A stretch of DNA of 64,000 nucleotides. It comes from Candidatus Roseilinea mizusawaensis. Its GTDB lineage: Bacteria; Chloroflexota; Anaerolineae; J036; Brachytrichaceae. The stretch spans positions 62,001-126,000 of the forward strand of contig JAEANN010000042.1 of the NCBI GenBank assembly GCA_016841965.1, given 5' to 3'. The notes beneath the pieces were generated by a model. It was not told where the DNA came from. It saw only the letters and a program-made list of their open reading frames with translations, and did not search any database. Each line of letters begins with the position of its first letter. Position 1 is the stretch's first letter. Below, in pieces: positions 8,230 through 16,745 of the stretch. Made by a program: the position numbers and the translations under genes.

Positions 8230-9750
8230 CTACTTGGGTGCGTACTCGGCAAGCAGTTGGTTGGCCTGCTCGACGGCTGCGTTCAATGCTTCGGCGGGGT
8301 CGCCTTCACCCTGCACGGCAACCTTCTGCACTGTCTCCTGGATCAGTTTGCGCACAGGGTCGTAACCGGCCACCGGCGATTCGACCGCACCATACTGGAT
8401 CCAATCGTACAGTTTGGCATAGCCCTCAGCGGCCTCTGGGAAGTTGGCGAAACGGCTAGAGTTCTTGACTTGTTCGATGGCGATTTGGGCCGCGCTCTGG
8501 CGCACCGCCATGTAGTTGGAAGTAATGGCCCAGGCAGCCGTATTCTCTTTCTCGGTGAAGTGCTTCATGAATAGCCAGGCGGCCAGCTCCTGCTCTGGCG
8601 TCGTCTTCAGGACCGACCACGACGCGCCAAACAGGTCGATCTTCGGTCGGGCATCGGCGCTGGCTTGGGGGAACATGGCGATCGTCCACTTAAACGGCTT
8701 TTCAGCGGCGTTAATAGCGCTGGCATAGAACGGCAGGCCAGAGCTGGAGGCCGGCACAAACAGCAGCTTGCCGGCAGCAAAACGGTTTTGTTCGCCGAAT
8801 CGCTCGCTGGTCGGGATAGCCACAGCGCACCCTTTCTCGAACAGACGCTTGTAAAGCGACAGTGCCTCGACGCCGGCGGGGCTGTTGAACACATAGGCAG
8901 AGGCATCCGGCGCAAGCAAGTCGCCGCCGTTGGCGAACACGAGGGCGGCAAAGTCGCTGGCATCGTTCTTCCACACGAAGCCGTAGGTTTCTTGGGCCGG
9001 ATTGGCCGCTTTGCAGGCCAACTCCTCCATTTCGGCCAGCGTCTTGGGCGGCTCGGTCGCGCCAAGCGCGTTCAGCATGTCGAGGTTGACGTACAGCACT
9101 TCCATCGAGCGCTGCGTCGGCCAACCCAAGACTTCGCCGGGGAACTGCGGGTTCTTATCGCTCTCCAGGAAGTATGGGAAGAAGTCGGCCAGATCTTCCT
9201 GCGACAAGCCATACTTCTTGCTCTGGATGAAGGGGGTCAGATCGATCACCACGCCTTCGCTGCGGTACAGGGCGGCCTGGTTCTGATACGCAATTGACAA
9301 AGCCGGCAGTTCGCCGCCACCCTGGATCGAGGCGTTGATCTTGTTGTACACGTCGTCATAGCTGGCGCCGGCCTGCTCCAGCTCCACCTTGATGCCGTAG
9401 GGATTCTTCTGATTGAAGTCGTTGGCGATTTCGAGCACCTTGGTGACTTGCGAGCCGGCGTAGCGATGCCAGAACTTGATGGTCACATTCTTGCCGGTGA
9501 GATCGATAGCATCCACCTCCTCAGGGGTGCGGGGCGGATTGTTGATTTCGACGGTCGGGGCGGCGGTGGGTTCGGGGGCTGCCGTCGCAGTGGCCTCCGG
9601 CGCAGCAGGCGGGGCCGAGGTGGCAGTGGGTTGGGGCGCGGTGGTCGGCGCGGCTTGTTGGGGGGCCGCAGTTGGCTGAGGCGCGCCGGCGCAGGCAGAA
9701 AGCGCCAGCCCAAGCGCGGCAACAAACGGAACGATCTTGCGAGTATTCAT
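8230..9750 (-). CDS. Sugar ABC transporter substrate-binding lipoprotein (family 1)
   Basis: This 506-aa solute-binding protein captures a sugar or oligosaccharide outside the membrane. A lipoprotein signal peptide ends in ALSAC with lipidated Cys at about residue 20. An Ala/Pro/Thr linker to about residue 68 follows, typical of Chloroflexota lipoproteins. The mature domain begins with VTIKFWHRYAGSQ and contains FNQKNPYGIKVE, as in MalE/UgpB-type proteins. AGGAGA lies just upstream of ATG 9750. It is the third gene after two permeases. The ligand is unknown. Confidence 0.9.
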   Translation of the reverse strand: MNTRKIVPFVAALGLALSACAGAPQPTAAPQQAAPTTAPQPTATSAPPAAPEATATAAPEPTAAPTVEINNPPRTPEEVDAIDLTGKNVTIKFWHRYAGSQVTKVLEIANDFNQKNPYGIKVELEQAGASYDDVYNKINASIQGGGELPALSIAYQNQAALYRSEGVVIDLTPFIQSKKYGLSQEDLADFFPYFLESDKNPQFPGEVLGWPTQRSMEVLYVNLDMLNALGATEPPKTLAEMEELACKAANPAQETYGFVWKNDASDFAALVFANGGDLLAPDASAYVFNSPAGVEALSLYKRLFEKGCAVAIPTSERFGEQNRFAAGKLLFVPASSSGLPFYASAINAAEKPFKWTIAMFPQASADARPKIDLFGASWSVLKTTPEQELAAWLFMKHFTEKENTAAWAITSNYMAVRQSAAQIAIEQVKNSSRFANFPEAAEGYAKLYDWIQYGAVESPVAGYDPVRKLIQETVQKVAVQGEGDPAEALNAAVEQANQLLAEYAPK

Positions 9751-9863
9751 CTGAAACTTCTCCTATAAGATTCGATTTGCAGTTCTGGAGTTGCGCTTTA
9801 GGCTTCGCGGCTTGATGAGCGCGCGAGACATGTTCATACTGAGAATTCTTCTGCTAAACGATG

Positions 9864-9876
9864 GGATCACCTCCTT
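9864..9876 (-). promoter_or_regulatory. 13-nt perfect match to the Shine-Dalgarno consensus, without a start codon
   Basis: The minus strand reads AAGGAGGTGATCC, the full complement of the usual 16S rRNA 3' end. No ATG, GTG or TTG start lies at normal spacing. The next ATG is about 22 nt further and opens only a 24-codon ORF that ends just before the binding-protein gene. It could be a stand-by ribosome site or a leader-peptide signal. Confidence 0.5.
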
Positions 9877-9920
9877 AAAAGAGGCATCAAAAAAGAGGCA
9901 TCAAACAAAAGAGGTATCAA
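9877..9920. repeat. 14-bp direct repeat, three copies, in a transporter spacer
   Basis: AAAAGAGGCATCAA occurs at 9877-9890 and 9891-9904, and with one change at 9907-9920. The repeats fill the spacer between the second permease gene and the binding-protein gene, next to the Shine-Dalgarno-like block. The AT-rich sequence contrasts with its surroundings. Confidence 0.9.
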
Positions 9921-9956
9921 AAAACAAAACAGACATGGAAAGCCCAAAATCGGCCT

Positions 9957-10883
9957 TCATCCTTTGAGTCCAGTTGTGGTAATCCCTTCGGTGAAGTAAC
10001 GCTGTGTGAAGAAATAGAGCACCACAATTGGCGCGACGACCATGGCAGCTACAGCCATAGCAAGCTGGGTTTGTGGGCCGCCTTCGGCTTGCAGGAAGTT
10101 TTGCAAACCAACGGAAATCAGGCGCATGTTGGGCTGGGCGGTGACCAGTTGCGCCCATTTGAACTCGTTCCACGTCCAGATGAAGTGGAACAGGGCTACC
10201 GTGAGAATAGCCGGCCGGGCTAGGGGGATCAACACTTGAATCATGTAACGGATATGGCCGGCCCCGTCGATGCGGGCCGCCTCGAACAAATCGAGGGGCA
10301 CCTGCTTGAAGAACTGGCGAATCAAAAAGATGCCGAAGGCACTGGCCAGAAACGGCACCGTCAGCGCAAGGTATGAGTTGAACCAATTCAGATAGTTGCG
10401 GTACATCATCACCGCGCGGGGGATAAGCGTCAGATCTTCTGGGATCATTAAGGACGTCAGCACCAGAATGAAGAGCAACGACTTGCCAGGGAAGTTCAGC
10501 ATAGCGAACGCATAGGCCGCCATGACTGAGGTGGCCGTGACGCCAAAAACCACGATAGCCGTGACCAGCGCCGTGTTAACAAACTGGCGGAAGAAGAGGG
10601 GCCAGCCGGTATCCAGGTCGATGCCGATATACACGATGGCCTGGGCATAGTTATCCCATCGGGGCAATGAATTTCCAAACGGCGGCCACGGCCAGAGTCT
10701 CATCGAGATGACATCGCCATAGTCTTTGATGGAGGTAAGCAGCATCCAAACAAAGGGCGCCAGAGCCGCCACGGCGCCGAGGATGAGAATAGCGTAGATC
10801 AATGCAGACACAGGACGAAATGTGACCCTCAAACGCGAGCTGTATATGGTCGAGGCTGATCGGGACATGGTTGTGCTGCTCAT
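9957..10883 (-). CDS. Sugar ABC transporter permease (MalG type)
   Basis: This inner-membrane permease of a carbohydrate importer has six predicted helices, about 308 aa. The cytoplasmic EAA loop reads EAARIDGAGHIRYMIQVLIP, which contacts the transporter ATPase. The C-terminus FTEGITTTGLKG is typical of MalG-type permeases. ATG 10883 is taken as start. TTG 10898 and ATG 10868 are alternatives without ribosome-binding support. It follows the MalF-type gene. The operon contains no ATPase, so a shared MsmK-type ATPase elsewhere is likely. Confidence 0.9.
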   Translation of the reverse strand: MSSTTMSRSASTIYSSRLRVTFRPVSALIYAILILGAVAALAPFVWMLLTSIKDYGDVISMRLWPWPPFGNSLPRWDNYAQAIVYIGIDLDTGWPLFFRQFVNTALVTAIVVFGVTATSVMAAYAFAMLNFPGKSLLFILVLTSLMIPEDLTLIPRAVMMYRNYLNWFNSYLALTVPFLASAFGIFLIRQFFKQVPLDLFEAARIDGAGHIRYMIQVLIPLARPAILTVALFHFIWTWNEFKWAQLVTAQPNMRLISVGLQNFLQAEGGPQTQLAMAVAAMVVAPIVVLYFFTQRYFTEGITTTGLKG

Positions 10884-10938
10884 AGGTGTTCGAGGCAATG
10901 TGCATGGGAAGCGGGGCGCGGGCCGAACTGTTCAGAAC

Positions 10939-11919
10939 TTAGTAGACTACCCGCTGGCCGGCAAAGCGATTCTGGAGGATGGTCACGATCAGGATCACCG
11001 TGAACAAGAGAAAAGCAAGGGCCGAAGCGTAGCCGGCGCGCTGGAACTCGTACATCTGGCGATAGATCAGGATGCTGGCGGTGGTTGTGCCATAATCGCC
11101 CTGGGTCATCACCCAGATATGGTTGAACGCCTTAAAGGTGCCGATAATGGTGATGAGTGATAGGAAGAACGTGGTGGGAGAGAGCAGCGGCAGTGTGATA
11201 TTGCGAAAGAGGCTCCAGCCGCTGGCGCCGTCGATGCGGGCTGCCTCGTAAAGCTCGCCGGGGATGTTGCCGAGGCCGGCCAGAAAAATCGTCATGTCAT
11301 AGCCGACAAAGACCCACGTGGTGTAGATGATGACGGCCACCAACGCCAGACTGGGGCCGGTCACGCCGGCGGGCAAGGTCACATTGAATTGTTCCGCCAA
11401 CAAGGTGAAGATACCCTTATTCTCCATCAGCCACTTCAGCGGCTGCAGCCCGAACGATTTCAGGGCCTGGTTGATAATGCCGATATCGGGGCTGTACAGC
11501 CGCGCCCACACGGCTGCCGAGGCGACTGTCGAAGTGACATAGGGCAGGAACATCGCCACACGAAAAAATCCCTTGCCGCGAATTTTCTGAAATAGCAGAT
11601 AGGCCAACATCAGGGCCAAGCTCAACTGCACCGGCACGCTCAGCAACGAGTAGACGACCGTCGTGCTTAGCGCCGACCACATCTCTGAGTTAGGTGCAAG
11701 GGCGCGGGCATAGTTGCCCAAGCCGAGAAATTCGCGCGGGACGATGCGCCAGTTGTACAGGCTGATCACCAGCCCGAAGGCGAGAGGAAACACGGTGAAC
11801 GCCAAAAAAAGCAACAGCGCTGGAGATAGCAGTGTGTAGGCCAGCAGCGCCTCACGTTTTGTGCTGGTTCTCATGCGACTACGCGCAGCGCCGCCGCGCC
11901 CAGATGCAATCACGGTCAT
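10939..11919 (-). CDS. Sugar ABC transporter permease (MalF type)
   Basis: This is the first gene of the sugar importer operon, about 326 aa with six predicted helices. An N-terminal basic segment precedes LLAYTLLSPALLLFLAFTVFP. The EAA loop is EAARIDGASGWSLFRNITLP. ATG 11919 has AGGGAGG just upstream, at a rather short distance. TTG 11952 would extend the protein but has no support. It forms the heterodimeric pore with the MalG-type partner downstream. Confidence 0.9.
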   Translation of the reverse strand: MTVIASGRGGAARSRMRTSTKREALLAYTLLSPALLLFLAFTVFPLAFGLVISLYNWRIVPREFLGLGNYARALAPNSEMWSALSTTVVYSLLSVPVQLSLALMLAYLLFQKIRGKGFFRVAMFLPYVTSTVASAAVWARLYSPDIGIINQALKSFGLQPLKWLMENKGIFTLLAEQFNVTLPAGVTGPSLALVAVIIYTTWVFVGYDMTIFLAGLGNIPGELYEAARIDGASGWSLFRNITLPLLSPTTFFLSLITIIGTFKAFNHIWVMTQGDYGTTTASILIYRQMYEFQRAGYASALAFLLFTVILIVTILQNRFAGQRVVY

Positions 11920-12020
11920 AACCTCCCTAGCACATGCATAGACGCCCTGCAACGACTGCCTAGCGTAGCATCGCCCAGTTAAGAACAGCTTAAGTGCATT
12001 GAGCGCGTGGCCGGCTGCGC

Positions 12021-13055
12021 TTAAAACTGCTCAAGAAACCGCAAATCGTTGCTCCAGAAGTAGCGAATGTCGTTGATGCCGTACAGCCGCATGGCAGTGC
12101 GCTCGACACCCATGCCAAAGGCGAAGCCCGACCATTCGGCCGGGTCGTAGCCGCCGTTGCGCAGCACTCTGGGATGCACCATGCCGGCTCCGCAAATCTC
12201 CAGCCAGCCGGTGCCTTTGGTGATCATGCGATCGCGCTCGGTTTCCATTCCCCAATACACGTCTACCTCAACGCTGGGTTCGGTGAATGGAAAGTATGAG
12301 CAGCGAAAACGGATTTTTTGCTGGCTGCCGTACATGCGGCGGGCGAACTCGGCCATCGTGCCCTTGAGGTCGGCCAGCGTGATGTTGCGGCCAATCGCCA
12401 GGCCCTCGATCTGATGGAATTGCATCTCGGAGCGGGCGGTCACCTGTTCGTAGCGATAGACCATGCCGGGCAAAATAACGCGGATCGGCTCAGGGTAACG
12501 CTCACGCATGACGCGAATCTGCCCCGGCGAGGTGTGTGTGCGCAGCACGACGCCCGGCGTAGTGGTGTGAAACGTGTCCCACATATCACGGGCCGGATGC
12601 TCCGGCGGCATATTCAGCAACTCGAAGTTGTTTTCGTCGGTCTCGACATCTGGCGAGCGATACACCTCGAAACCGAGTTGCTCGAAGACGCGAATCATAC
12701 GCCGCAAGGCTTGGGTGCTGGGATGCAGCCGGCCGCGCATCGCCGGCGCGCCGGGCAACGTCACGTCAATCGCGCCGGACTTCATCGCTGCTTGCATCTC
12801 GGCTTCTTTGATGACGGCAGCTTTGACTTCCAGGGCAGACAGAATGCTTTGCTTGACCTCATTAGCACGCTTGCCGACCGCAGGGCGCTCCTCTTTGCTC
12901 AATGTGCCCAGCAGCGACAGAGCTTGATCGAGAGCGCCTTTGGTGCGTTTGGTGCCCAAGTAGCGCGCCTGCCATGCGGTCAGCTCGGCGCCGGTGGTGA
13001 TGTGTTCGAGCGCAGACAGCGCGTCGCGCTCGAGTTGGTTCAGTTGGTCGAGCAT
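12021..13055 (-). CDS. pheS: Phenylalanine-tRNA ligase alpha subunit
   Basis: This 344-aa catalytic subunit charges tRNA-Phe. The N-terminal coiled-coil arm (about residues 1-90) contains RYLGTKRTKGAL. The class II synthetase core has HPARDMWDTFHT, LRTHTSPGQIRVM (motif 2 region), FHQIEGLAIG, and motif 3 in GFAFGMGVERTAMRLYGI. The end NDIRYFWSNDLRFLEQF is typical. pheT does not follow, so the two subunits are encoded apart. A TATAAT box 6 nt upstream of ATG 13055 and the lack of a ribosome-binding site suggest a leaderless message. Confidence 0.97.
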   Translation of the reverse strand: MLDQLNQLERDALSALEHITTGAELTAWQARYLGTKRTKGALDQALSLLGTLSKEERPAVGKRANEVKQSILSALEVKAAVIKEAEMQAAMKSGAIDVTLPGAPAMRGRLHPSTQALRRMIRVFEQLGFEVYRSPDVETDENNFELLNMPPEHPARDMWDTFHTTTPGVVLRTHTSPGQIRVMRERYPEPIRVILPGMVYRYEQVTARSEMQFHQIEGLAIGRNITLADLKGTMAEFARRMYGSQQKIRFRCSYFPFTEPSVEVDVYWGMETERDRMITKGTGWLEICGAGMVHPRVLRNGGYDPAEWSGFAFGMGVERTAMRLYGINDIRYFWSNDLRFLEQF

Positions 13056-13061
13056 ACAGTG

Positions 13062-13067
13062 ATTATA
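13062..13067 (-). promoter_or_regulatory. -10 box (TATAAT) of a probable leaderless pheS promoter
   Basis: The minus strand carries a consensus TATAAT ending 6 nt before the pheS ATG. No Shine-Dalgarno or clear -35 is present. Confidence 0.6.
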
Positions 13068-13137
13068 CGATTGACGATTGCAGATTTAGGATTGAGATGC
13101 AAATTGTCAATCCTCAATTGAAAAACTTGAACGACCG

Positions 13138-13710
13138 TCAATTGACAACGGGCTGGCCGTACAAAAACCAGAAGGTGTCGGGCGGGGCTGCCGGCTGCAA
13201 GACAGGATCCCAGATGAACGGGCCGTCGGCAAAACGGGCGCGCAGGCGCCGATCGGCGACATGCAAGCGCTGCAATTCGACAGCCGGTTGAGGTGTATCC
13301 TGCCGCAACAGTTGCAGCTTGAAACGCACATGGGCCTGTTCGACATAGCCGGCGCCTGTGGGCGACATGCCGGCCGAGGCGTTCAGCACATCGTCCAGAT
13401 ACCACGTCCAGGAATCCAGACGGCTCTTGAATTCGCGTTGCGCTTTGTGCTGGTACAGCACAGACCACAACCGGCGCACGCGCTGCACTTCGGCCACGGC
13501 GTCGTTCAGTATCGCGCGCTGTTCGGCGTCGAGCGACGATTCGACAGCCCGCACACGCCACACGGCCTCCAGCCAAGCGCCGATGGTGAGTTGCGGCATC
13601 GCCATCCCAGATACCGAACCGATTGGATAAAATAGCGCCTCGGCATTCACATACTCGTCGAATTGCTGGCCGGCAATACGAATGAAGGTCAGATCAGCAG
13701 AAGGGTTCAT
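13138..13710 (-). CDS. Protein of unknown function (190 aa)
   Basis: I do not recognise this protein. It has no signal peptide or membrane segment. The middle is helical and Arg/Trp-rich (AEVQRVRRLWSVLYQHK, FKSRLDSWTWYLDDVLN) and suggests an amphipathic bundle. The C-terminal part is mixed, ending WFLYGQPVVN. The start is ATG 13710 rather than GTG 13725, because a CACAAT box lies 6 nt before it, matching the leaderless pattern of neighbouring genes. It sits between pheS and the ResB-like gene on the same strand. Confidence 0.7.
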   Translation of the reverse strand: MNPSADLTFIRIAGQQFDEYVNAEALFYPIGSVSGMAMPQLTIGAWLEAVWRVRAVESSLDAEQRAILNDAVAEVQRVRRLWSVLYQHKAQREFKSRLDSWTWYLDDVLNASAGMSPTGAGYVEQAHVRFKLQLLRQDTPQPAVELQRLHVADRRLRARFADGPFIWDPVLQPAAPPDTFWFLYGQPVVN

Positions 13711-13716
13711 ACAGAT

Positions 13717-13722
13717 ATTGTG
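13717..13722 (-). promoter_or_regulatory. -10-like box (CACAAT) before the 190-aa gene
   Basis: CACAAT on the minus strand ends 6 nt before ATG 13710, in the same geometry as the boxes before pheS and other genes. It is weaker than consensus. Confidence 0.4.
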
Positions 13723-13738
13723 CACTGGGGTGCGCCGG

Positions 13739-15076
13739 TCACGATGCAGGCAACCGGCTGAGGGCGCGAATCAGCGCGCGCGTCCCTCGCCCACTGGCAT
13801 AGAACTCGGTCCAACGATCATGGCGTCGGATCAGCACATAGTGCGCCGGATAGAGCAGCGCCCCGATCAAGCCCGCCAGCGCCAGCGCAGCGCCCACCCA
13901 AAGCAGCGGCTGACCAGGCTGATAGTGCGCGGCAATCACTGCGCCGTCTCGCGCGTCGAATCCGATCGTCATCAGGCCGGCGGCAGCACTGATCGTGAGG
14001 CTTGGTTGGATGACAGTGTCGGTCAGCACCTGCCCGTCTGGAATGGTGAATACGCGCACCCGGTCTCCATCGCCACGCGATGAGACGATCACCCCAACGC
14101 TTGCGCCGCCCACAGCGAACGAGCGCTCAGTTTCGCCGGGCCTGAAGGTGAGCAACACCTCGGTCGCCGGCGCCGCATAGCTGGAGAGCGTGATCGTGAA
14201 CGGCGCTCCATCGGCACCACGCGCAGCCACCTGATACCCGGGAGTCAACTCGCTCAGTTGCAGGCTTAGGCAACAGGAGAAGAGATTGCTCAAAGTGGCC
14301 GGCGCCGTGGCCGGTGAGCCTTGTGTCAGCGTGATCGGTGCGCCGGCCAGGCCAAGCCGGACAACCGCGCGGTTGTCGGGCCGGCTCACCGAGATCAGCT
14401 CGACCTGATCCGCGATTGCCTCAGCCGGCAGTTGAAGGGGGCGCGCCTGGTCCACAAACAAGCGCGACGCTGACCAGCCAAGCAGGCTGTTTGTCATCGC
14501 GCCGGCCAGCGCCAACAACAAGCCGACATGCAGCGCCACCGATGCCAGCTCGGCCCACGGCGCACGATCTGCTCGAATCCAATCTTCGGGGGCGCCGGGC
14601 GGGGCTGTCTTGACCCGATAGCGCCATATGCGCAACAGGGCTGCCAGTTCGGGTAGTGGGGCCGCCTGCTCTGTAACGCGCAAGCGCAATTCATCCTGAA
14701 GCCGCTCATCGGCGCGCCCCATAGACACGAGCCGAACCAGGCGGTCGAACAAACGGGCGACAAGCACGCCGGCGAGCGCCCACATGAGCACGCGCGCCCA
14801 AATTGCCTGCGCCAGATTAAACAAGCCCAATGATTCAAGCAGCGCATAGGCCGGGCCGGCCTGCAAACGCGCTGCTGTCTGCCACTGGCTGTAGGCGATG
14901 GGATCCGCCATGCCGGCAGCCGGGGACTGGGGCAACACCAACGAGGCCAAACCAAGTAGGGCCAACACGACGCACAACGAGACCGCCAAGACATCGTTGG
15001 TCAGCACTTGCCAAAGCGATCGCCAAAGGTCGCGCTGCTCGAGCGCGTCAACTTGCCGTGATGCGGGGGCAATCAT
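13739..15076 (-). CDS. ResB-like cytochrome c biogenesis membrane protein
   Basis: The 445-aa protein has membrane segments near residues 29-50, 85-110 and 180-200, a large extracytoplasmic domain rich in beta structure, and a final helix near 390-410. This three-plus-one arrangement is that of ResB/Ccs1, which works with ResC/CcsA to deliver haem to apocytochromes c. The first helix with LGLASLVLPQSPAAG fits ResB. No ccsA gene is next to it. The domain contains an adjacent Cys pair (SCCLSL). Function is inferred from topology and weak similarity. Confidence 0.6.
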   Translation of the reverse strand: MIAPASRQVDALEQRDLWRSLWQVLTNDVLAVSLCVVLALLGLASLVLPQSPAAGMADPIAYSQWQTAARLQAGPAYALLESLGLFNLAQAIWARVLMWALAGVLVARLFDRLVRLVSMGRADERLQDELRLRVTEQAAPLPELAALLRIWRYRVKTAPPGAPEDWIRADRAPWAELASVALHVGLLLALAGAMTNSLLGWSASRLFVDQARPLQLPAEAIADQVELISVSRPDNRAVVRLGLAGAPITLTQGSPATAPATLSNLFSCCLSLQLSELTPGYQVAARGADGAPFTITLSSYAAPATEVLLTFRPGETERSFAVGGASVGVIVSSRGDGDRVRVFTIPDGQVLTDTVIQPSLTISAAAGLMTIGFDARDGAVIAAHYQPGQPLLWVGAALALAGLIGALLYPAHYVLIRRHDRWTEFYASGRGTRALIRALSRLPAS

Positions 15077-15448
15077 TGTGAATCATCATCCGGAGCGATG
15101 AGCAGGCCAAGGCCAAGGGCGCGCAGGCCGGCCTGTCGCGCAGCCATTCTAATCGATACGCGCCCCTGCGCTGCACGCGCGCCTGGCTCAAGGTAAAGAA
15201 CAAACGCATACCCCAGTTAGAAACGTCACTGTTGATGAGCGATGCTTATCCACGTTAAGCGCACGCAATCGGCGTTACAAGTTCATAATCAAAGGCTCAG
15301 GTCGGGTTGTTGGCCCGCTCAGGGCTGGCTAACCTGAAAGGCGCACGATCCTTACACCAGGCATGTGACACAAACGACACCGGCCGCCTGCGCGCAGTTT
15401 GGCCGTCCGGTTTTTCAATTCAACAACTGCGCAAGGAGAACAGTGAAC
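15077..15448. other. Divergent intergenic region, no gene seen
   Basis: This spacer separates the divergent ResB-like gene from the HtrA-like gene and should hold both promoters. I see no convincing -10/-35 pair, tRNA or hairpin. The only clear signal is the AAGGAG ribosome-binding site at 15433-15438. Confidence 0.6.
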
Positions 15449-16714
15449 ATGAACAAGCAAAAAGCACTCATGGTTATGAGCGTGCTTGTGCTCACCCTAG
15501 CAGGATGCGGCGCATTCAACATGAGGCTGCCAGTTGGCAGCAGCGCTGAGACACAACAGGCCACCACAACGGCGGGCGATAGCAAGTCGAGCGAACTGGT
15601 CAGCGAGCTGGTCAAGGTAGCGCAGATGGCGCCGACGCCAACAGCCCTCCCCGCCGAGGCAATGGCCGAGTTCGACGCCGAAGAACGTGTGCTGATCAAT
15701 CTGTATGAGCGGGTGAATCCCGCTGTGGTGTACATCCTGATCAGCCAGCAAACGCGCACCAGCCGGGGCACGATTGAGGTGCCGGCCGGCAGTGGGTCGG
15801 GCTTCGTGATCGACACGCAGGGCCACATCGTGACCAACAATCACGTGATCGCCGAAGCCGGCAACATTCGCGTGACATTTGCAGATGGCTCTACAGCGCC
15901 GGCTCGGCTGATCGGCGCAGATCCGTACAGCGACCTGGCCGTGATCAAAGTCGATGTGCCGGCAGAACAACTGGTTGTGGCGCAACTGGGCGATTCATCC
16001 ATGTTGCGTCCCGGCCAGCGCGTCATTGCGATTGGCAATCCGTTCGGCTTGCAGGGCACCATGACGATGGGCATCATCAGCGCATTGGGACGCACCCTCC
16101 CAGAGTCGAGCAATGATGGCGCCGGCGGCACGTTCATCAACCCAGACGTGATTCAAACCGACGCGGCGATCAACCCGGGCAATTCGGGCGGCCCTTTGCT
16201 GGACTCACGCGGACGGGTGATCGGCGTCAATACTGCCATTCGCACCACCAATCAGACAGGCGCCGGCCAACCTGCCAACAGCGGCATCGGCTTTGCCGTG
16301 CCGGTGAACACGGTCAAGCGCATCGTGCCAGAACTCATCGAGCGTGGAAACGTGCGCTATCCCTATCTGGGGATTACCTCGCGCGAAAGCCTCAATCTGT
16401 CCAACCTGGCAGATTCGCTCGGCGCGAATGTCAAACAGGGTGTGCTGGTGTTTAGCGTCGCGCCGGGCGGCCCGGCAGATCGCGCCGGCCTGCGCGGCGG
16501 CGATGAGAACAATACCGTAGTCGTCGACGGCGTACCTGTGCCGCTGGGTGGAGACATCATCACCGCCATCGATGGAGCGCCGGTCAAGGACTTCGGCGAC
16601 CTGATCTCCAAGCTGACCGCCAACTATCGTGTCGGAGACCGCGTCACCCTGACTATCATCCGCAATCGCCAGACACAACAGATTGAAGTTGAGCTGGGAG
16701 AGCGACCACGGTAA
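15449..16714 (+). CDS. HtrA/DegP-like serine protease lipoprotein with PDZ domain (copy 1)
   Basis: This exported, lipid-anchored quality-control protease is 421 aa long. The signal peptide ends LTLAGC with lipidated Cys20. The trypsin-like triad is His132 (TNNHVIAE), Asp162 (DPYSDLAVI) and Ser246 (NPGNSGGPL). A single PDZ domain spans about residues 305-410 and starts YPYLGITSRE. AAGGAG lies 10 nt before ATG 15449. A second, similar gene follows after 31 nt, so the pair probably arose by tandem duplication and is co-transcribed. Confidence 0.93.
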   Translation: MNKQKALMVMSVLVLTLAGCGAFNMRLPVGSSAETQQATTTAGDSKSSELVSELVKVAQMAPTPTALPAEAMAEFDAEERVLINLYERVNPAVVYILISQQTRTSRGTIEVPAGSGSGFVIDTQGHIVTNNHVIAEAGNIRVTFADGSTAPARLIGADPYSDLAVIKVDVPAEQLVVAQLGDSSMLRPGQRVIAIGNPFGLQGTMTMGIISALGRTLPESSNDGAGGTFINPDVIQTDAAINPGNSGGPLLDSRGRVIGVNTAIRTTNQTGAGQPANSGIGFAVPVNTVKRIVPELIERGNVRYPYLGITSRESLNLSNLADSLGANVKQGVLVFSVAPGGPADRAGLRGGDENNTVVVDGVPVPLGGDIITAIDGAPVKDFGDLISKLTANYRVGDRVTLTIIRNRQTQQIEVELGERPR

Positions 16715-16745
16715 GCTCGGCAAGTTTGTTAAGGTTGCAGGTGAC

